In this document: one piece after another, positions 28,067 through 36,026 of the stretch
Layout of the letters: every line of letters starts with the position of its first letter
Position numbering within the stretch: the first letter of the stretch is position 1
DNA from: Trebonia sp963811335
Lineage (GTDB): Bacteria > Actinomycetota > Actinomycetes > Streptosporangiales > Streptosporangiaceae
NCBI GenBank assembly: GCA_963811335.1
Contig: CAWERB010000015.1
Location: forward strand, 1 to 64,000
DNA: 64,000 nucleotides
Reading direction: 5' to 3'
The notes under the pieces: generated by a model
What the model was told of the DNA's origin: nothing
What the model saw: the letters and a program-made list of their open reading frames with translations, nothing else
Database searches by the model: none
Translations under genes and position numbers: made by a program

Positions 28067-28768
28067 TTACGGCGCAGGCGACTCGGGAGGCAGCATGGTG
28101 AACCGGGCGTCGACCTGCGCGGTGACCGACTGCCTGGCCGGCTCGAGGTCCAGGCTCGGCGCCTCGCCGGCGTACCCGCCGCCCATCCGGGCGGCCGCCA
28201 TCATCGCCCTCGAGGCCGGCGCGCCGGCCTGGGGGCTCCACTGGCTGGTGAGCAGGCCGGTGTCGGCCGCCTCGACGAGCTCTCCCAGCCGCCCGCCGAA
28301 CGCGGCCGCGTACTCCCCGGCCCGCCGCGTCGCGTCCCGGGCCGCGGCGACGCGCGCCTCGCGGTACACCGGGCTGTCCGGCCGCAGCGACCACCACGGG
28401 CCCGCGACGGTCACCAGCTCAAGTTCGGCGAGCCTGGCCACCAGTTCGCCGAGCACGCTGAGGTCGCGCACCGTCACCCGCGCGCTGGCCTGGCCTGTGT
28501 AGCCCGCCACCCGTTCCCTGTCGCCCTTCGGCTTGAACTCGGGGTGGGCGCTCGCCGGGCCGCTCTCCGTCTTCTCCACCGCGTCGCCGTACTCCCGGAC
28601 CAAGTCGAGAACCTGCCGGTTCCTGCTGACCAGGCGGTCGAGCACCGCCCGCCGGTCCCGGTCGCGGGCCTGCACCGCGATGTCGATGACGGCGATCTCC
28701 GGGTCGGCCTCCAGGTAGGCCTCACCACGGACCGAGATAACCGGCAGCCGGTCGGTCACTGACTTCAC
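28067..28768 (-). CDS. SIMPL-domain (DUF541) protein
   Basis: About 233 residues with the SIMPL pattern: ISVRGEAYLEADPEIAVIDIAVQARD at the start, a YTGQASARVTVRDLSVLGELV core and a C-terminal TAQVDARFTM strand. No signal peptide is visible, whereas many family members are periplasmic or membrane-bound. GTG 28768 is chosen because GAGGAAAAGG lies just upstream; a GTG 9 nt later is possible. Family members relate to stress or signalling adaptors; the specific role is unknown. It is transcribed on the minus strand upstream of the aldo/keto reductase, about 85 bp away. Confidence 0.85.
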   Translation of the reverse strand: MKSVTDRLPVISVRGEAYLEADPEIAVIDIAVQARDRDRRAVLDRLVSRNRQVLDLVREYGDAVEKTESGPASAHPEFKPKGDRERVAGYTGQASARVTVRDLSVLGELVARLAELELVTVAGPWWSLRPDSPVYREARVAAARDATRRAGEYAAAFGGRLGELVEAADTGLLTSQWSPQAGAPASRAMMAAARMGGGYAGEAPSLDLEPARQSVTAQVDARFTMLPPESPAP

Positions 28769-29009
28769 CCTTTTCCTCGCCCTAGCAGTTGACCCCGCAG
28801 TAGCTAAGACGCATCGCACCCCGGGCCGGTTCCTGCCAGCTCAGGCGGTGCCGGCGGCGCGGTCGGCCCGCCTCTCGCCAGGTTAGTTCGCATCGCTAAC
28901 AAGCGGGGTGACATGATTTCCGCTGGGCCGGACGGGTAGCCCGCCGCCGAGCGGGCGCCGCGTGTCCGGCGGCCCGTGGCATGTTTCGCCGACGGAAGGA
29001 TCCTTGCCC

Positions 29010-29270
29010 ATGTGCACGTACATCACAGAGAAGGTCGCGATCAGCGGCAGCGCCAAGGGAGCCTCCGGCTGGATGTCGGTGAGCGACAGCAGCGTCTACC
29101 TCGACCACCCCGTGCATGCGCCGTTCGGCCACACGCTCAACATCGACTTCCTCGCCCCGGAGCTCGGCCCGTCCGGGCGGGTCGCGGTCGAGCTCAGCCA
29201 GGACTCGGCGCGTGCCCTCGCAAAGGCGATCCAAGCGGTGCTCGACGCCGCACCGCCCGGCCTCGACTAG
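29010..29270 (+). CDS. DUF6295 family small protein
   Basis: An 86-residue protein beginning CTYITEKVAISGSAKG and containing a SVYLDHPVHAPFGHTLNIDFL core. ATG 29010 follows GGAAGGA with 9-10-nt spacing. The family is restricted to actinobacteria and has no known function. It regularly occurs before a dienelactone-hydrolase gene, as here (61 bp downstream), so it may act in the same pathway. Conserved His and Cys residues near the N-terminus could bind a ligand, but this is only an observation. Confidence 0.85.
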   Translation: MCTYITEKVAISGSAKGASGWMSVSDSSVYLDHPVHAPFGHTLNIDFLAPELGPSGRVAVELSQDSARALAKAIQAVLDAAPPGLD

Positions 29271-29331
29271 GCCGAGTTCCGTGTTGCCCAGCCCATGCCA
29301 ACGAACCATCCGCGACCTAGGAGACAGCTAG

Positions 29332-30075
29332 ATGACTGACGCGCTTATCGCCGAGACCATCACCATCACCGCGGGCAACGGCGACACCATCGAGGCGTAC
29401 TCCGCCCGCCCGCTCGACGAGGCGCCGCGCGGCGGCGTGGTGGTCATCCACCACCTGCCGGGCTATGACGACGGCACCAAGGAGATCGCCCGCAGGTTCG
29501 CCTACCACGGCTACAACGCGGTCATGCCCAACCTGTACTGGCGCCAGGCGCCGGGCGCGAGCCCGGACGACGCCGCGGCCACCGCGCGGGCGCAGGGCGG
29601 CATCCCCGACGAGCAACTGGTCGCCGACGTGGACGGCGCCATCGCCTACCTCAAGGGGCTGCCGAACTCCAACGGCAAGGTCGGCACCATCGGCTACTGC
29701 TCCGGCGGCCGCCAGTCGTTCCTCGCCGGGGTCAGCCTCCCGCTCGACGCCGCCGTCGACTGCTACGGCGCCTTCGTCACGGGAACGCTCCCCGAGGGCT
29801 TCCCGCTGAAGGTCACCACGCTGGTGGACCGGACGCCGAACCTGTCCTGCCCGCTGCTCGGCCTGTTCGGCGAGGAGGACGCGCACCCGTCCCCGGCCGA
29901 GGTCGCCGAGCTCGAGGAAGCGCTCAAGGCGGCCGGCAAGACGTACGAGTTCCACGTCTACCCGAACGCGGGCCACGCCTTCTTCTCCGTCAACCGCCCC
30001 GCCTACCGCGTTGAGGCCGCCAACGACGGCTGGGCGCGCATCTTCACCTTCTACGGCAAGTACCTGTCCGCCTAG
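29332..30075 (+). CDS. dienelactone hydrolase family protein
   Basis: A 247-residue alpha/beta hydrolase with the Cys-Asp-His triad of dienelactone hydrolases: Cys123 in GYCSGGRQS, Asp184 in GEEDAHPS and His216 in PNAGHAFFS. The oxyanion segment is HHLPGYD. AGGAGACAGCT precedes ATG 29332. True DLHs open dienelactones in aromatic breakdown; this one has no ring-cleavage genes nearby and may be a general carboxylesterase. It forms an operon with the DUF6295 gene. Confidence 0.92.
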   Translation: MTDALIAETITITAGNGDTIEAYSARPLDEAPRGGVVVIHHLPGYDDGTKEIARRFAYHGYNAVMPNLYWRQAPGASPDDAAATARAQGGIPDEQLVADVDGAIAYLKGLPNSNGKVGTIGYCSGGRQSFLAGVSLPLDAAVDCYGAFVTGTLPEGFPLKVTTLVDRTPNLSCPLLGLFGEEDAHPSPAEVAELEEALKAAGKTYEFHVYPNAGHAFFSVNRPAYRVEAANDGWARIFTFYGKYLSA

Positions 30076-30091
30076 CCAAGCCACTGCCTCC

Positions 30092-30236
30092 CAGACGCGG
30101 GGCTCCCCGTACGCGGGCTCCCCGACGCGGGCTCCCCGTACGCGGGCCTCATGGCACGTAGGGTTCCCCGGACGCGGGGTTCCCGGACGCGGGGTTGCCC
30201 GGACGCGGGGCTCGCTGGACGCGGGGCTCCCCGGCC
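30092..30236. repeat. degenerate GC-rich tandem array
   Basis: About nine imperfect copies of a 15-16-bp unit close to GACGCGGGGCTCCCC (variants with TACGCGGGC or GGTTCCC). It lies just past the dienelactone hydrolase gene. Each unit contains a small GGGGCTCCCC palindrome. It does not look like CRISPR: there are no spacers. Confidence 0.75.
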
Positions 30237-30330
30237 GAAGCTCCGTGAGCCCCGCCCCAGGCGAGCCCCGCGTCCGCGCCGAGCCGCGGGGTGCCGCGCC
30301 AAGGCGATCCCGACCCGCGCCTCGGCCGTG

Positions 30331-30408
30331 CCCTCGCAGACTTCTACTGAGTTCGGGTGCCACAAAACGGGACAAACTGGGGCGCGATTTGACCAAAACG
30401 CGGTAAAA
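30331..30408. repeat. intergenic inverted-repeat element, degenerate copy 3
   Basis: ACTTCTACTGAGTTCGGGTG then CCAC and GGACAAACTGG matches the left half of the 18511 element with several changes; the right end (AAACGCGGTAAAAGTTC) corresponds loosely to the inverted terminus. It is listed as an older copy of the same family. Confidence 0.5.
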
Positions 30409-30470
30409 GTTCTCCGCAGGCTCGGCGGGCGGGGCCTGCCGAGCTTAGATGTGTCCATTTTGTCCGAAAT

Positions 30471-30531
30471 TTCCGCCGCGCCGGTGGCCGGGTAATCAGG
30501 AACTTCCGCCGCGCCGGTGGCCGGGTAATCA
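30471..30531. repeat. 28-bp direct repeat, two copies
   Basis: TTCCGCCGCGCCGGTGGCCG plus GGTAATCA occurs at 30471-30498 and again exactly at 30504-30531, separated by 5 bp. This is a recent small duplication in the gene-free stretch before the clamp gene. Confidence 0.75.
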
Positions 30532-30699
30532 TGAAGGGCTGCCCCGTCGTCCGGACCTCGCCAACCCGGCCCGAATGTCGTACGCGCGTGGCAGGATGCC
30601 CAGACAGCCGATTGCCGGCGGGGCGGCGCGCGGCGGTGCGGGCGGATCTAGGCGCGTCACGACGCGCACGGGCGGACGGGAATGCATGAGGGTCGCGGA

Positions 30700-31949
30700 A
30701 TGAAGTTCACGGTGGAGCGCGATGCGCTCGCGGATGCCGTCAGCTGGGTTGCCAGGGCGCTGCCCGCCGGGCCGTGCTGCCGGTGCTCACCGGGCTGCTG
30801 CTCAGCGCGGGCCAGGAAGAGCGGCCGGGTCGGCGCAACGATGGCGGCTTCCTCACTCTCTCCTGCTTCGACTACGAGGTGTCGGCACGGGTCAGGGTCC
30901 GCGCCGAGGTAGCGGAGCCTGGCACCGTCCTGGTGCCCGGCCGCCTGCTCGTGGAGATCGTCCGCTCCCTGCCGCAGCACCCGGTCGACTTCGCGGACGA
31001 TCCCGACGGAGTCTCGGTGACCTGCGGTGACGCGGCCTTCACGCTGACGCCGCTGCCGCTCGGCGAGTACCCGGAACTGCCGGAGCTGGCGCAGCTCGCC
31101 GGCACGGCGGACGGCGCCGAGCTCGCCGCGGCGATCGCTCAGGTGACTCCGGCCGCGAGCCGTGACGACACGCTGCCGATGCTGACCGCCGTCAACGTCG
31201 AACTCGACGGGACGACGATGACGCTGGCCGCGACCGACCGCTACCGGCTGGCCGTCAGGGACCTGGAGTGGAGCCCGGCACCCGGCATCGCCGGCCAGGA
31301 CAAGATCTCGTTCCTCGTGCCGGCCAGGACGCTGAGCGAGGCGGCCAGGATGATGAGCCACGGCGACGCGGTCCGCGTGCTGCTGCGCCAGGCCGGGGAC
31401 GCGAGCGGCGACGGCAGCGGCGCACAGACCGCTCGGGGAGGGGCAGCCGGGGGCGGCCACGGTGCGGCCGAGGCGATGATCGGCTTCGAGTCCGGCGATC
31501 GCCGCCTCACCGCACGGCTGCTCGCCGGGGAGTTCGTCAGGTACCGGTCCCGTTTCCCCGAGGAGTTCGGCTGCACCGCCGACCTGCCCGCGGACGCGTT
31601 CACCGAGGCGGTGCGCCGCGTGGCGCTGGTCGCCGAGCGGGGCACCCCGGTCCAGCTCTCCTTCGGGCCCGGCCGGGTCACCATCGGCGCGGCGACGCAG
31701 GGGCAGGCGCGGGCCAGGGAGACGGTGCCCGCCGACTTCACCGGTGACGAGCCGTCGATCGCGTTCAGCCCGCAGTACCTGCTCGACGGGGTGGTCGCGG
31801 CCACCACGACGCACCCGGACGAGTCGGCCTCCCCGGTCGCCCAGGTCAGGCTGCGCTTCACCAGCCCGGCCAAGCCCGCGGTGATCACGCCGGCCCCCGG
31901 CACGGGGACCGGCTTCAGGTACCTGGTGGTGCCGCAGCGCGTCGGCTAG
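30700..31949 (+). pseudogene. dnaN: DNA polymerase III beta-clamp paralogue, N-terminal frameshift
   Basis: About 416 residues with three beta-clamp domains: KFTVERDALADAVSWVARAL, then after a one-base loss near 30765, VLPVLTGLLL and TLSCFDYEVSARV (domain 1). Domain 2 has TPAASRDDTLPMLTAVNVEL and LAATDRYRLAVRDL; domain 3 has FPEEFGCTADLPADAF and the clamp C-terminus. A glycine/alanine insertion (GDASGDGSGAQTARGG) splits domain 2. There is no oriC, dnaA or recF context, so this is a second clamp, not the housekeeping copy. Additional DnaN paralogues occur in large actinomycete genomes with unclear roles. The ATG at 30700 lacks a strong ribosome-binding site. Confidence 0.75.
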
Positions 31950-31974
31950 CGGTGCGCCGGGTAACCGCCCGGCC

Positions 31975-32571
31975 CTACGGCGCGCCCGGCCCGTTATGGA
32001 AAGGCTGCTGCACCTGCTGCGTGAACTGCAGCGTCGAGCCCTGCTGCCACATCCCGCCACCGTCGTGGTAGAAGCCGTGCCTGGCGAACAGCAGGGCGGT
32101 GAACAGCCAGATCAGCATCGCGATCAGCAGCAGGGAAAGCGCGGCGAACCGGCCCGCCCGGTCGGCGGGGGTGCGCTGCGCCGGCTGGTCTCCGGCCTGG
32201 TGGCCGTCATCGCGCAGGCTCTCCGCGGGCCACGGACTGCCCGCCATGCCGAGGTGCGCGTAAGGGAAGACCGCCGGATCCCAAGCGGCGTGCGGCGCCG
32301 CGGCGTGCGCGCCGGTACGCCAGGTCAGCCGCGTCGGTCCTGGCAGGTCGGCCATGATCCGGGTGAGCTGGCCGTGCGTCTTCGCCGCGAACACCGCGTC
32401 CAGGCGTTCGTTCAGCTCGTCGAGGGTCAGCCGCCCGGCGGCGTAGTGCTCGCCAAGGTCTGTGGCCGCAGCGTCGCGTTCCGCGTCCCCAATGCGCAGC
32501 GCGTGCGGCCCCCGTGGCCTGGCGAGGTCGCCGCCGCCACTGGGAAAGGGTGCGTAATAACGCATCGCCAT
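31975..32571 (-). CDS. DUF1707 membrane protein A
   Basis: 199 residues. The N-terminal DUF1707 (SHOCT-like) motif is RIGDAERDAAATDLGEHYAAGRLTLDELNERL, at residues 24 to 56. A single membrane span (LSLLLIAMLIWLFTALLFA) lies near the C-terminus, followed by a short outside tail with a glutamine-rich end. ATG 32571 follows GGGAAG. DUF1707 proteins are small actinobacterial membrane proteins sometimes tied to sporulation or envelope stress; the function is unknown. A second DUF1707 gene lies upstream on the same strand, and both have the same motif before their starts. Confidence 0.85.
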   Translation of the reverse strand: MAMRYYAPFPSGGGDLARPRGPHALRIGDAERDAAATDLGEHYAAGRLTLDELNERLDAVFAAKTHGQLTRIMADLPGPTRLTWRTGAHAAAPHAAWDPAVFPYAHLGMAGSPWPAESLRDDGHQAGDQPAQRTPADRAGRFAALSLLLIAMLIWLFTALLFARHGFYHDGGGMWQQGSTLQFTQQVQQPFHNGPGAP

Positions 32572-32604
32572 CGCACTTCCCGTTTGCTCGGAAGGTCGGT
32601 CCCC

Positions 32605-32620
32605 TCCACGATAAGTCGCG
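32605..32620 (-). promoter_or_regulatory. shared DUF1707 promoter motif, site 1
   Basis: The plus-strand sequence TCCACGATAAGTCGCG lies 34 bp before the start of DUF1707 gene A and matches the site at 33257-33272 in 14 of 16 bases, suggesting a common regulator. Confidence 0.5.
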
Positions 32621-32689
32621 GACAACGATTTTGTCTCGCGGGGGACGCTTCCAGGTAACGGATCTTGGCGCGAGGGCGGCGCGGCGCGG

Positions 32690-33172
32690 CTAGAAGCGAC
32701 GGCGGCGCGGCCCGCAGCCCCGGCCGCCACGCGGCCCGCGGCGGCCGCGGCCGAAGATGATGAACAGCAGCCGGCGCAGCAGCGCGAACGCCGCGAGGAC
32801 CAGCGCGATCCCGATCGGCCGGCCCGCCCCGATGCCGAACACCCCGAGCATGCCGACGATGAACAGCGCCCAGATGAGGAAGGCGGTGAACGCGACCCGC
32901 CCTAGCTTGCGCCCGACCCCGGCCTGCCAGGCGTTGCCGCGCTCCTGCCGGTCGGAGCGGGCGTTCGCCGCGCCGGCCTGGGCGTGCCCGGCCGACGGCA
33001 GGTCCGTGAAGAGCGTGTTCAGGTCGCCGCGCGTCCGTGCGGCGAATACCCCGGACAGCCGCGTCTCCAGTTCCTCCTGGTCGAGCCGACCGCTGGCGAA
33101 GTGCTCGCGCAGTTCGGCCGCGGCGGCCTCACGCTCGGCGTCGCTGACCCGCATCTCATGTCCCGAAGCCAC
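32690..33172 (-). CDS. DUF1707 membrane protein B
   Basis: 160 residues. DUF1707 motif at the very N-terminus (MRVSDAEREAAAAELREHF then GRLDQEELETRL, residues 7 to 40), a linker, then two membrane spans (FTAFLIWALFIVGMLGVFGIG and IGIALVLAAFALLRRLLFII) and a strongly basic Arg/Gly tail. It ends 119 bp before the start of DUF1707 protein A. The basic tail could bind nucleic acid or acidic lipid, which is speculative. Confidence 0.87.
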   Translation of the reverse strand: MASGHEMRVSDAEREAAAAELREHFASGRLDQEELETRLSGVFAARTRGDLNTLFTDLPSAGHAQAGAANARSDRQERGNAWQAGVGRKLGRVAFTAFLIWALFIVGMLGVFGIGAGRPIGIALVLAAFALLRRLLFIIFGRGRRGPRGGRGCGPRRRRF

Positions 33173-33256
33173 AGCACCCTCCGAAAGACCAGTACCCGCC
33201 GAAACCCGGCGCTCGCGTTAACCCGGTGCCCGCCGCGCCAGGCCAGCGGCCGCGTA

Positions 33257-33272
33257 TCCACGATATATCGCG
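33257..33272 (-). promoter_or_regulatory. shared DUF1707 promoter motif, site 2
   Basis: TCCACGATATATCGCG, containing the palindrome CGATATATCG, lies 85 bp before DUF1707 gene B. Palindromes of this kind are bound by PadR-like and related regulators; none is encoded here. Confidence 0.55.
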
Positions 33273-33318
33273 TATTACCCGATAGCAACTGCCCGGGCGG
33301 GCGGCAAGAGCCGGCCGC

Positions 33319-33799
33319 CTAGTTCAGGAAGTAGCTCGCGCCGCCGTTCTGCGGGTTGGTGACCAGCGCGTAGATGGTGACCGGGGCGCCGTGCGCGAAA
33401 TTGAGCGTCAGCTGGATGTCCTTGCCGTCGTGCATCGGCCCGGTGCCGCTGATCAGCAGGTGGTAGCTGTTCGGGATGAGCTGGGTGGTCGAGTCGGCGG
33501 CCACGGGAATGGACGTCACCGTGTGCATGACGACGGGAGATTCCCCCTTGGCCGCCGGCGCCCGCAGCTCCACGGTCCCGCCGACGCTAGTGGACACGGA
33601 GACCAGCTGGTCGGCGGCCCCGTTGTTCCTGATGTCGAGGTAACCGACGGTCGCCTTCCCGGTGGCCGCAGGCTCCTGCACGTACGCGCCCACCACGACG
33701 ATCCCCGAGCCGCCCGCGTGGTTCCGCGAGGCACATCCCGTGGCCGCGGCCGGCCAGCATGGCGGCCACGCCAACCAGTGCGAACGATCGGGGCAGCAT
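33319..33799 (-). pseudogene. PCuAC/DUF461-like lipoprotein, frameshift after signal peptide
   Basis: About 160 residues. ATG 33799 (GAGG 7 nt upstream) opens a signal MLPRSFALVGVAAMLAG; after a frame change near 33745 the lipobox AATGC is restored, then VVVGAYVQEPAATGKATVGYLDIRNNG, a beta-sandwich of the PCuAC type. In this family HM...M...HxM ligands carry Cu(I) to cytochrome oxidase. Here only the VVMH and MHDGKD remnants are seen, so copper binding is doubtful. It would be anchored outside the membrane. The single break inside the signal sequence could be a consensus error. Confidence 0.65.
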
Positions 33800-33815
33800 T
33801 TTCACGCCTCAAAGA

Positions 33816-35165
33816 TTACTGCGGGGGGACGACTGCGGGGACGACCCCCCTGCACAGTGCCGCCCGCGGGGGGACGACCCCCCTGCACCCCCCGATCACG
33901 GGGGGCCTGCGCGGCCCCCCGTACCCCCTGCGGTGGGGGCGGCGCGAAGACCGCGCCGCCCCCACACGGTGGCTGAGGTAAGGGCCTTGTGGTCGCCGTA
34001 AGCAGGCGCCGCAAAGCCCGCGGCGCCTGGCCCGCGGCGCCTCGCCGGCGGTGGTGGAGTAGCCGAGGAGCTTGTTCGCGTTGTCGGCGAAGGTGTTCGT
34101 GTAGGTGGTGGACAGGGTGACCGGCCCGGTGATGACGCCGGCCAGCTTGCTGATCGCCATGATCACGGTGGGCCCGCTCGCCGGCATGACGCCGTCGGGG
34201 AGGAACTGGGTCTTGTCCGTGGCGAGCGTGGAGATGTAAACGGACTTGGTGACCAGCGCGTTGTTCACGAAGCTCGGCGGCAGCGCGTTGGCGATGTCGG
34301 CCGCGCTGTGCGTGGCGATCCAGTGCATGGTGGCGACGAGTGCATTGACGACCTTCTGCACCGTATCCTTGTTCGAGTTCACCCAGCTGGTCTGCGCGAG
34401 CACGCCTGCGGTGGGCGCGAAGCCGCCGAGCCACTGCTTCACCCCGGCGGTGGTGGTGAGGTCGAACGCCGGGTAGCCCACGCCGAGCTTCTCGATCGCC
34501 GCGACCGTGGGCTGGGTGGTCATGCCGCAGAGGATCTTGTGGTGCTCCAGCGCGGCGATCATGGTCGTGCCGGCACCGGCCGCGATCGTGCTGTAATCGC
34601 TGCCGTGCTTCAAGCCGTACCGGGCGCCCAGGTACTGGGTGAGCTGGTCGGTGCCGGACCCGAGGTCGGTGACACCGATCGACTGTCCCTTCCATTGGGT
34701 GGGGGAGGTGATGTGCGTGCCGGTGGCGCACATGATCCGCTCGCCCGGCGCCCCGGACAGCTGGACGACGTCCTCGACGGCCTTGCCCTTGAGCTGGAAG
34801 TTGATCGTGTGCACGTACCAGGCGCCGGCCAGATTAACTTGCCCGGACGCCATCGCGTCCTCGGCGCCGACGCCACCCGACTGCTCGGTGGACAGCACCA
34901 TGTTGACGCCGTACTTCTTGTAGAACCCGAGGCTCTGCGCGAGCTGGTAGGGCAGGTAGATCTGCTTGTCGATGCCGCCGACCATCATCGTGACGGTGGG
35001 CAGGCTGGCGGCCGAGGTGGCAGAGGCCGAGCCGCCGCTTGCGGACGAGCCGCCGGCCGCCGCCGTACTGCTGCTGCCCGACGAGCACGCGGCCACGGTG
35101 AGGGCGGTCGCGCACGCGGCCGCGACCGCGGCGAGGGAGCCTCTTCTGAGACCGATTTTTCGCAT
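33816..35165 (-). CDS. ABC transporter substrate-binding lipoprotein, NitT/TauT (SsuA/NMT1) type
   Basis: A lipoprotein with signal LAAVAAACATALTVAACSS (lipobox VAAC near residue 27), a Ser/Gly linker, and an SsuA/NMT1-like domain from about residue 55 to 375 (IDKQIYLPYQLAQSLGFYKKYG, TDLGSGTDQLTQYLGARYG, VVNALVATMHWIATH). The last about 70 residues are encoded by GC-hairpin repeats (33820-33990) and are unlike the family, so the natural stop is probably lost near 34030. It is the first protein of the importer to meet ligand, but its gene comes last in the operon after ATPase and permease. The ligand is unknown; sulfonates, nitrate or thiamine-like pyrimidines are typical. Confidence 0.82.
   Translation of the reverse strand: MRKIGLRRGSLAAVAAACATALTVAACSSGSSSTAAAGGSSASGGSASATSAASLPTVTMMVGGIDKQIYLPYQLAQSLGFYKKYGVNMVLSTEQSGGVGAEDAMASGQVNLAGAWYVHTINFQLKGKAVEDVVQLSGAPGERIMCATGTHITSPTQWKGQSIGVTDLGSGTDQLTQYLGARYGLKHGSDYSTIAAGAGTTMIAALEHHKILCGMTTQPTVAAIEKLGVGYPAFDLTTTAGVKQWLGGFAPTAGVLAQTSWVNSNKDTVQKVVNALVATMHWIATHSAADIANALPPSFVNNALVTKSVYISTLATDKTQFLPDGVMPASGPTVIMAISKLAGVITGPVTLSTTYTNTFADNANKLLGYSTTAGEAPRARRRGLCGACLRRPQGPYLSHRVGAARSSRRPHRRGYGGPRRPPVIGGCRGVVPPRAALCRGVVPAVVPPQ
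33821..33965. repeat. GC-hairpin repeat cluster
   Basis: Repeated GCGGGGGGACGACCCCCCTG units, followed by GGGGGGCCTGCGCGGCCCCCC and GGGGGCGGCGC...GCGCCGCCCCC hairpins. The GGGGGGACGACCCCC motif recurs at 61891-61908. The cluster may end transcription of the ABC operon, and it could also form G-quadruplexes. Confidence 0.7.
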
Positions 35166-35228
35166 GGTGTCACTCCTGGTTGTTGAGGTGAGAGATAAGG
35201 AACGAAAGCAGGGGCGCGGGAGAATCGC

Positions 35229-36026
35229 TCAGACTGCGGCGGCTTCGGAGGCCATCTGCGGTCGCCAGGCGAGCAGCCGCCGCTCGAGCAGGCTGATCAG
35301 CCACTCGGCGACCAGCGCGATCGCGCCGATGATGATCATTCCGGCGAAGATGCCGTTGGCGTCGAAGTTGTTACCCGAGTCGGTGATGAGCACCCCGAGG
35401 CCATGCTGCGCGCCAAGGACCTCACCGACGATCGCGCCGATGACCGCGAACCCGAACGCCACGTGCAGCGACGCGATGATCCAGGTCATCGCGGACGGGA
35501 TGACCACGTTGCGGATCACCCGCAGCCGCGACGCGCCGAGGATCCGCGCGTTGTTGACCAGGTTCCCGTCCACCTCGCGGACGCCCTGGAAGGCGTTGAA
35601 GAAGACCACGAAGAACACGAGGAACGCGGCGAGGACGATCTTCGACGACATGCCGAGCCCGAGGATGATGATGAAGAGCGTGCCGAGCACGATGCGCGGC
35701 AGCGCGTTGACCGCCTTGATATAGGGGCTGAGCACCTCGGACAGGAACCGCACCTGCCCGAGCAGCACGCCGACCACGATGCCGCAGGCCACGCCGATCA
35801 CGAACCCGAGGATGGCTTCCTCCATCGTGGTCCAGATCTGCAGCCAGATTGACCCGAAGCTGGTGCCGTGCCGCACCCAGTCATTGAGCTTCGACACGAT
35901 CCCGCTCGGCTGGCCGAAGAAGAACCGGTCCACGATCTTCAGCGACGTGAACAGCTGCCAGCCGCCGAACACGATGATGAGCACCGCGACCTGCGCCGCG
36001 TGCACCCACAGTTTTCTCCTGGTCAT
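35229..36026 (-). CDS. ABC transporter permease, NitT/TauT (SsuC/TauC) type
   Basis: A 265-residue inner-membrane permease with six spans. The BPD_transp_1 EAA-like loop is at NARILGASRLRVIRNVVIPSAM (about residues 155-176), with the paired GFAVIGAIVGE span after it. It starts 4 bp inside the ATPase stop (ATGA-type overlap), so translation is coupled. The substrate lipoprotein gene follows about 60 bp later. The cassette forms a complete importer. Confidence 0.93.
   Translation of the reverse strand: MTRRKLWVHAAQVAVLIIVFGGWQLFTSLKIVDRFFFGQPSGIVSKLNDWVRHGTSFGSIWLQIWTTMEEAILGFVIGVACGIVVGVLLGQVRFLSEVLSPYIKAVNALPRIVLGTLFIIILGLGMSSKIVLAAFLVFFVVFFNAFQGVREVDGNLVNNARILGASRLRVIRNVVIPSAMTWIIASLHVAFGFAVIGAIVGEVLGAQHGLGVLITDSGNNFDANGIFAGMIIIGAIALVAEWLISLLERRLLAWRPQMASEAAAV

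Noticed and set aside
30092..30236. Possible CRISPR array
   Set aside because: Units are contiguous and degenerate, without spacers, and no cas gene is present.
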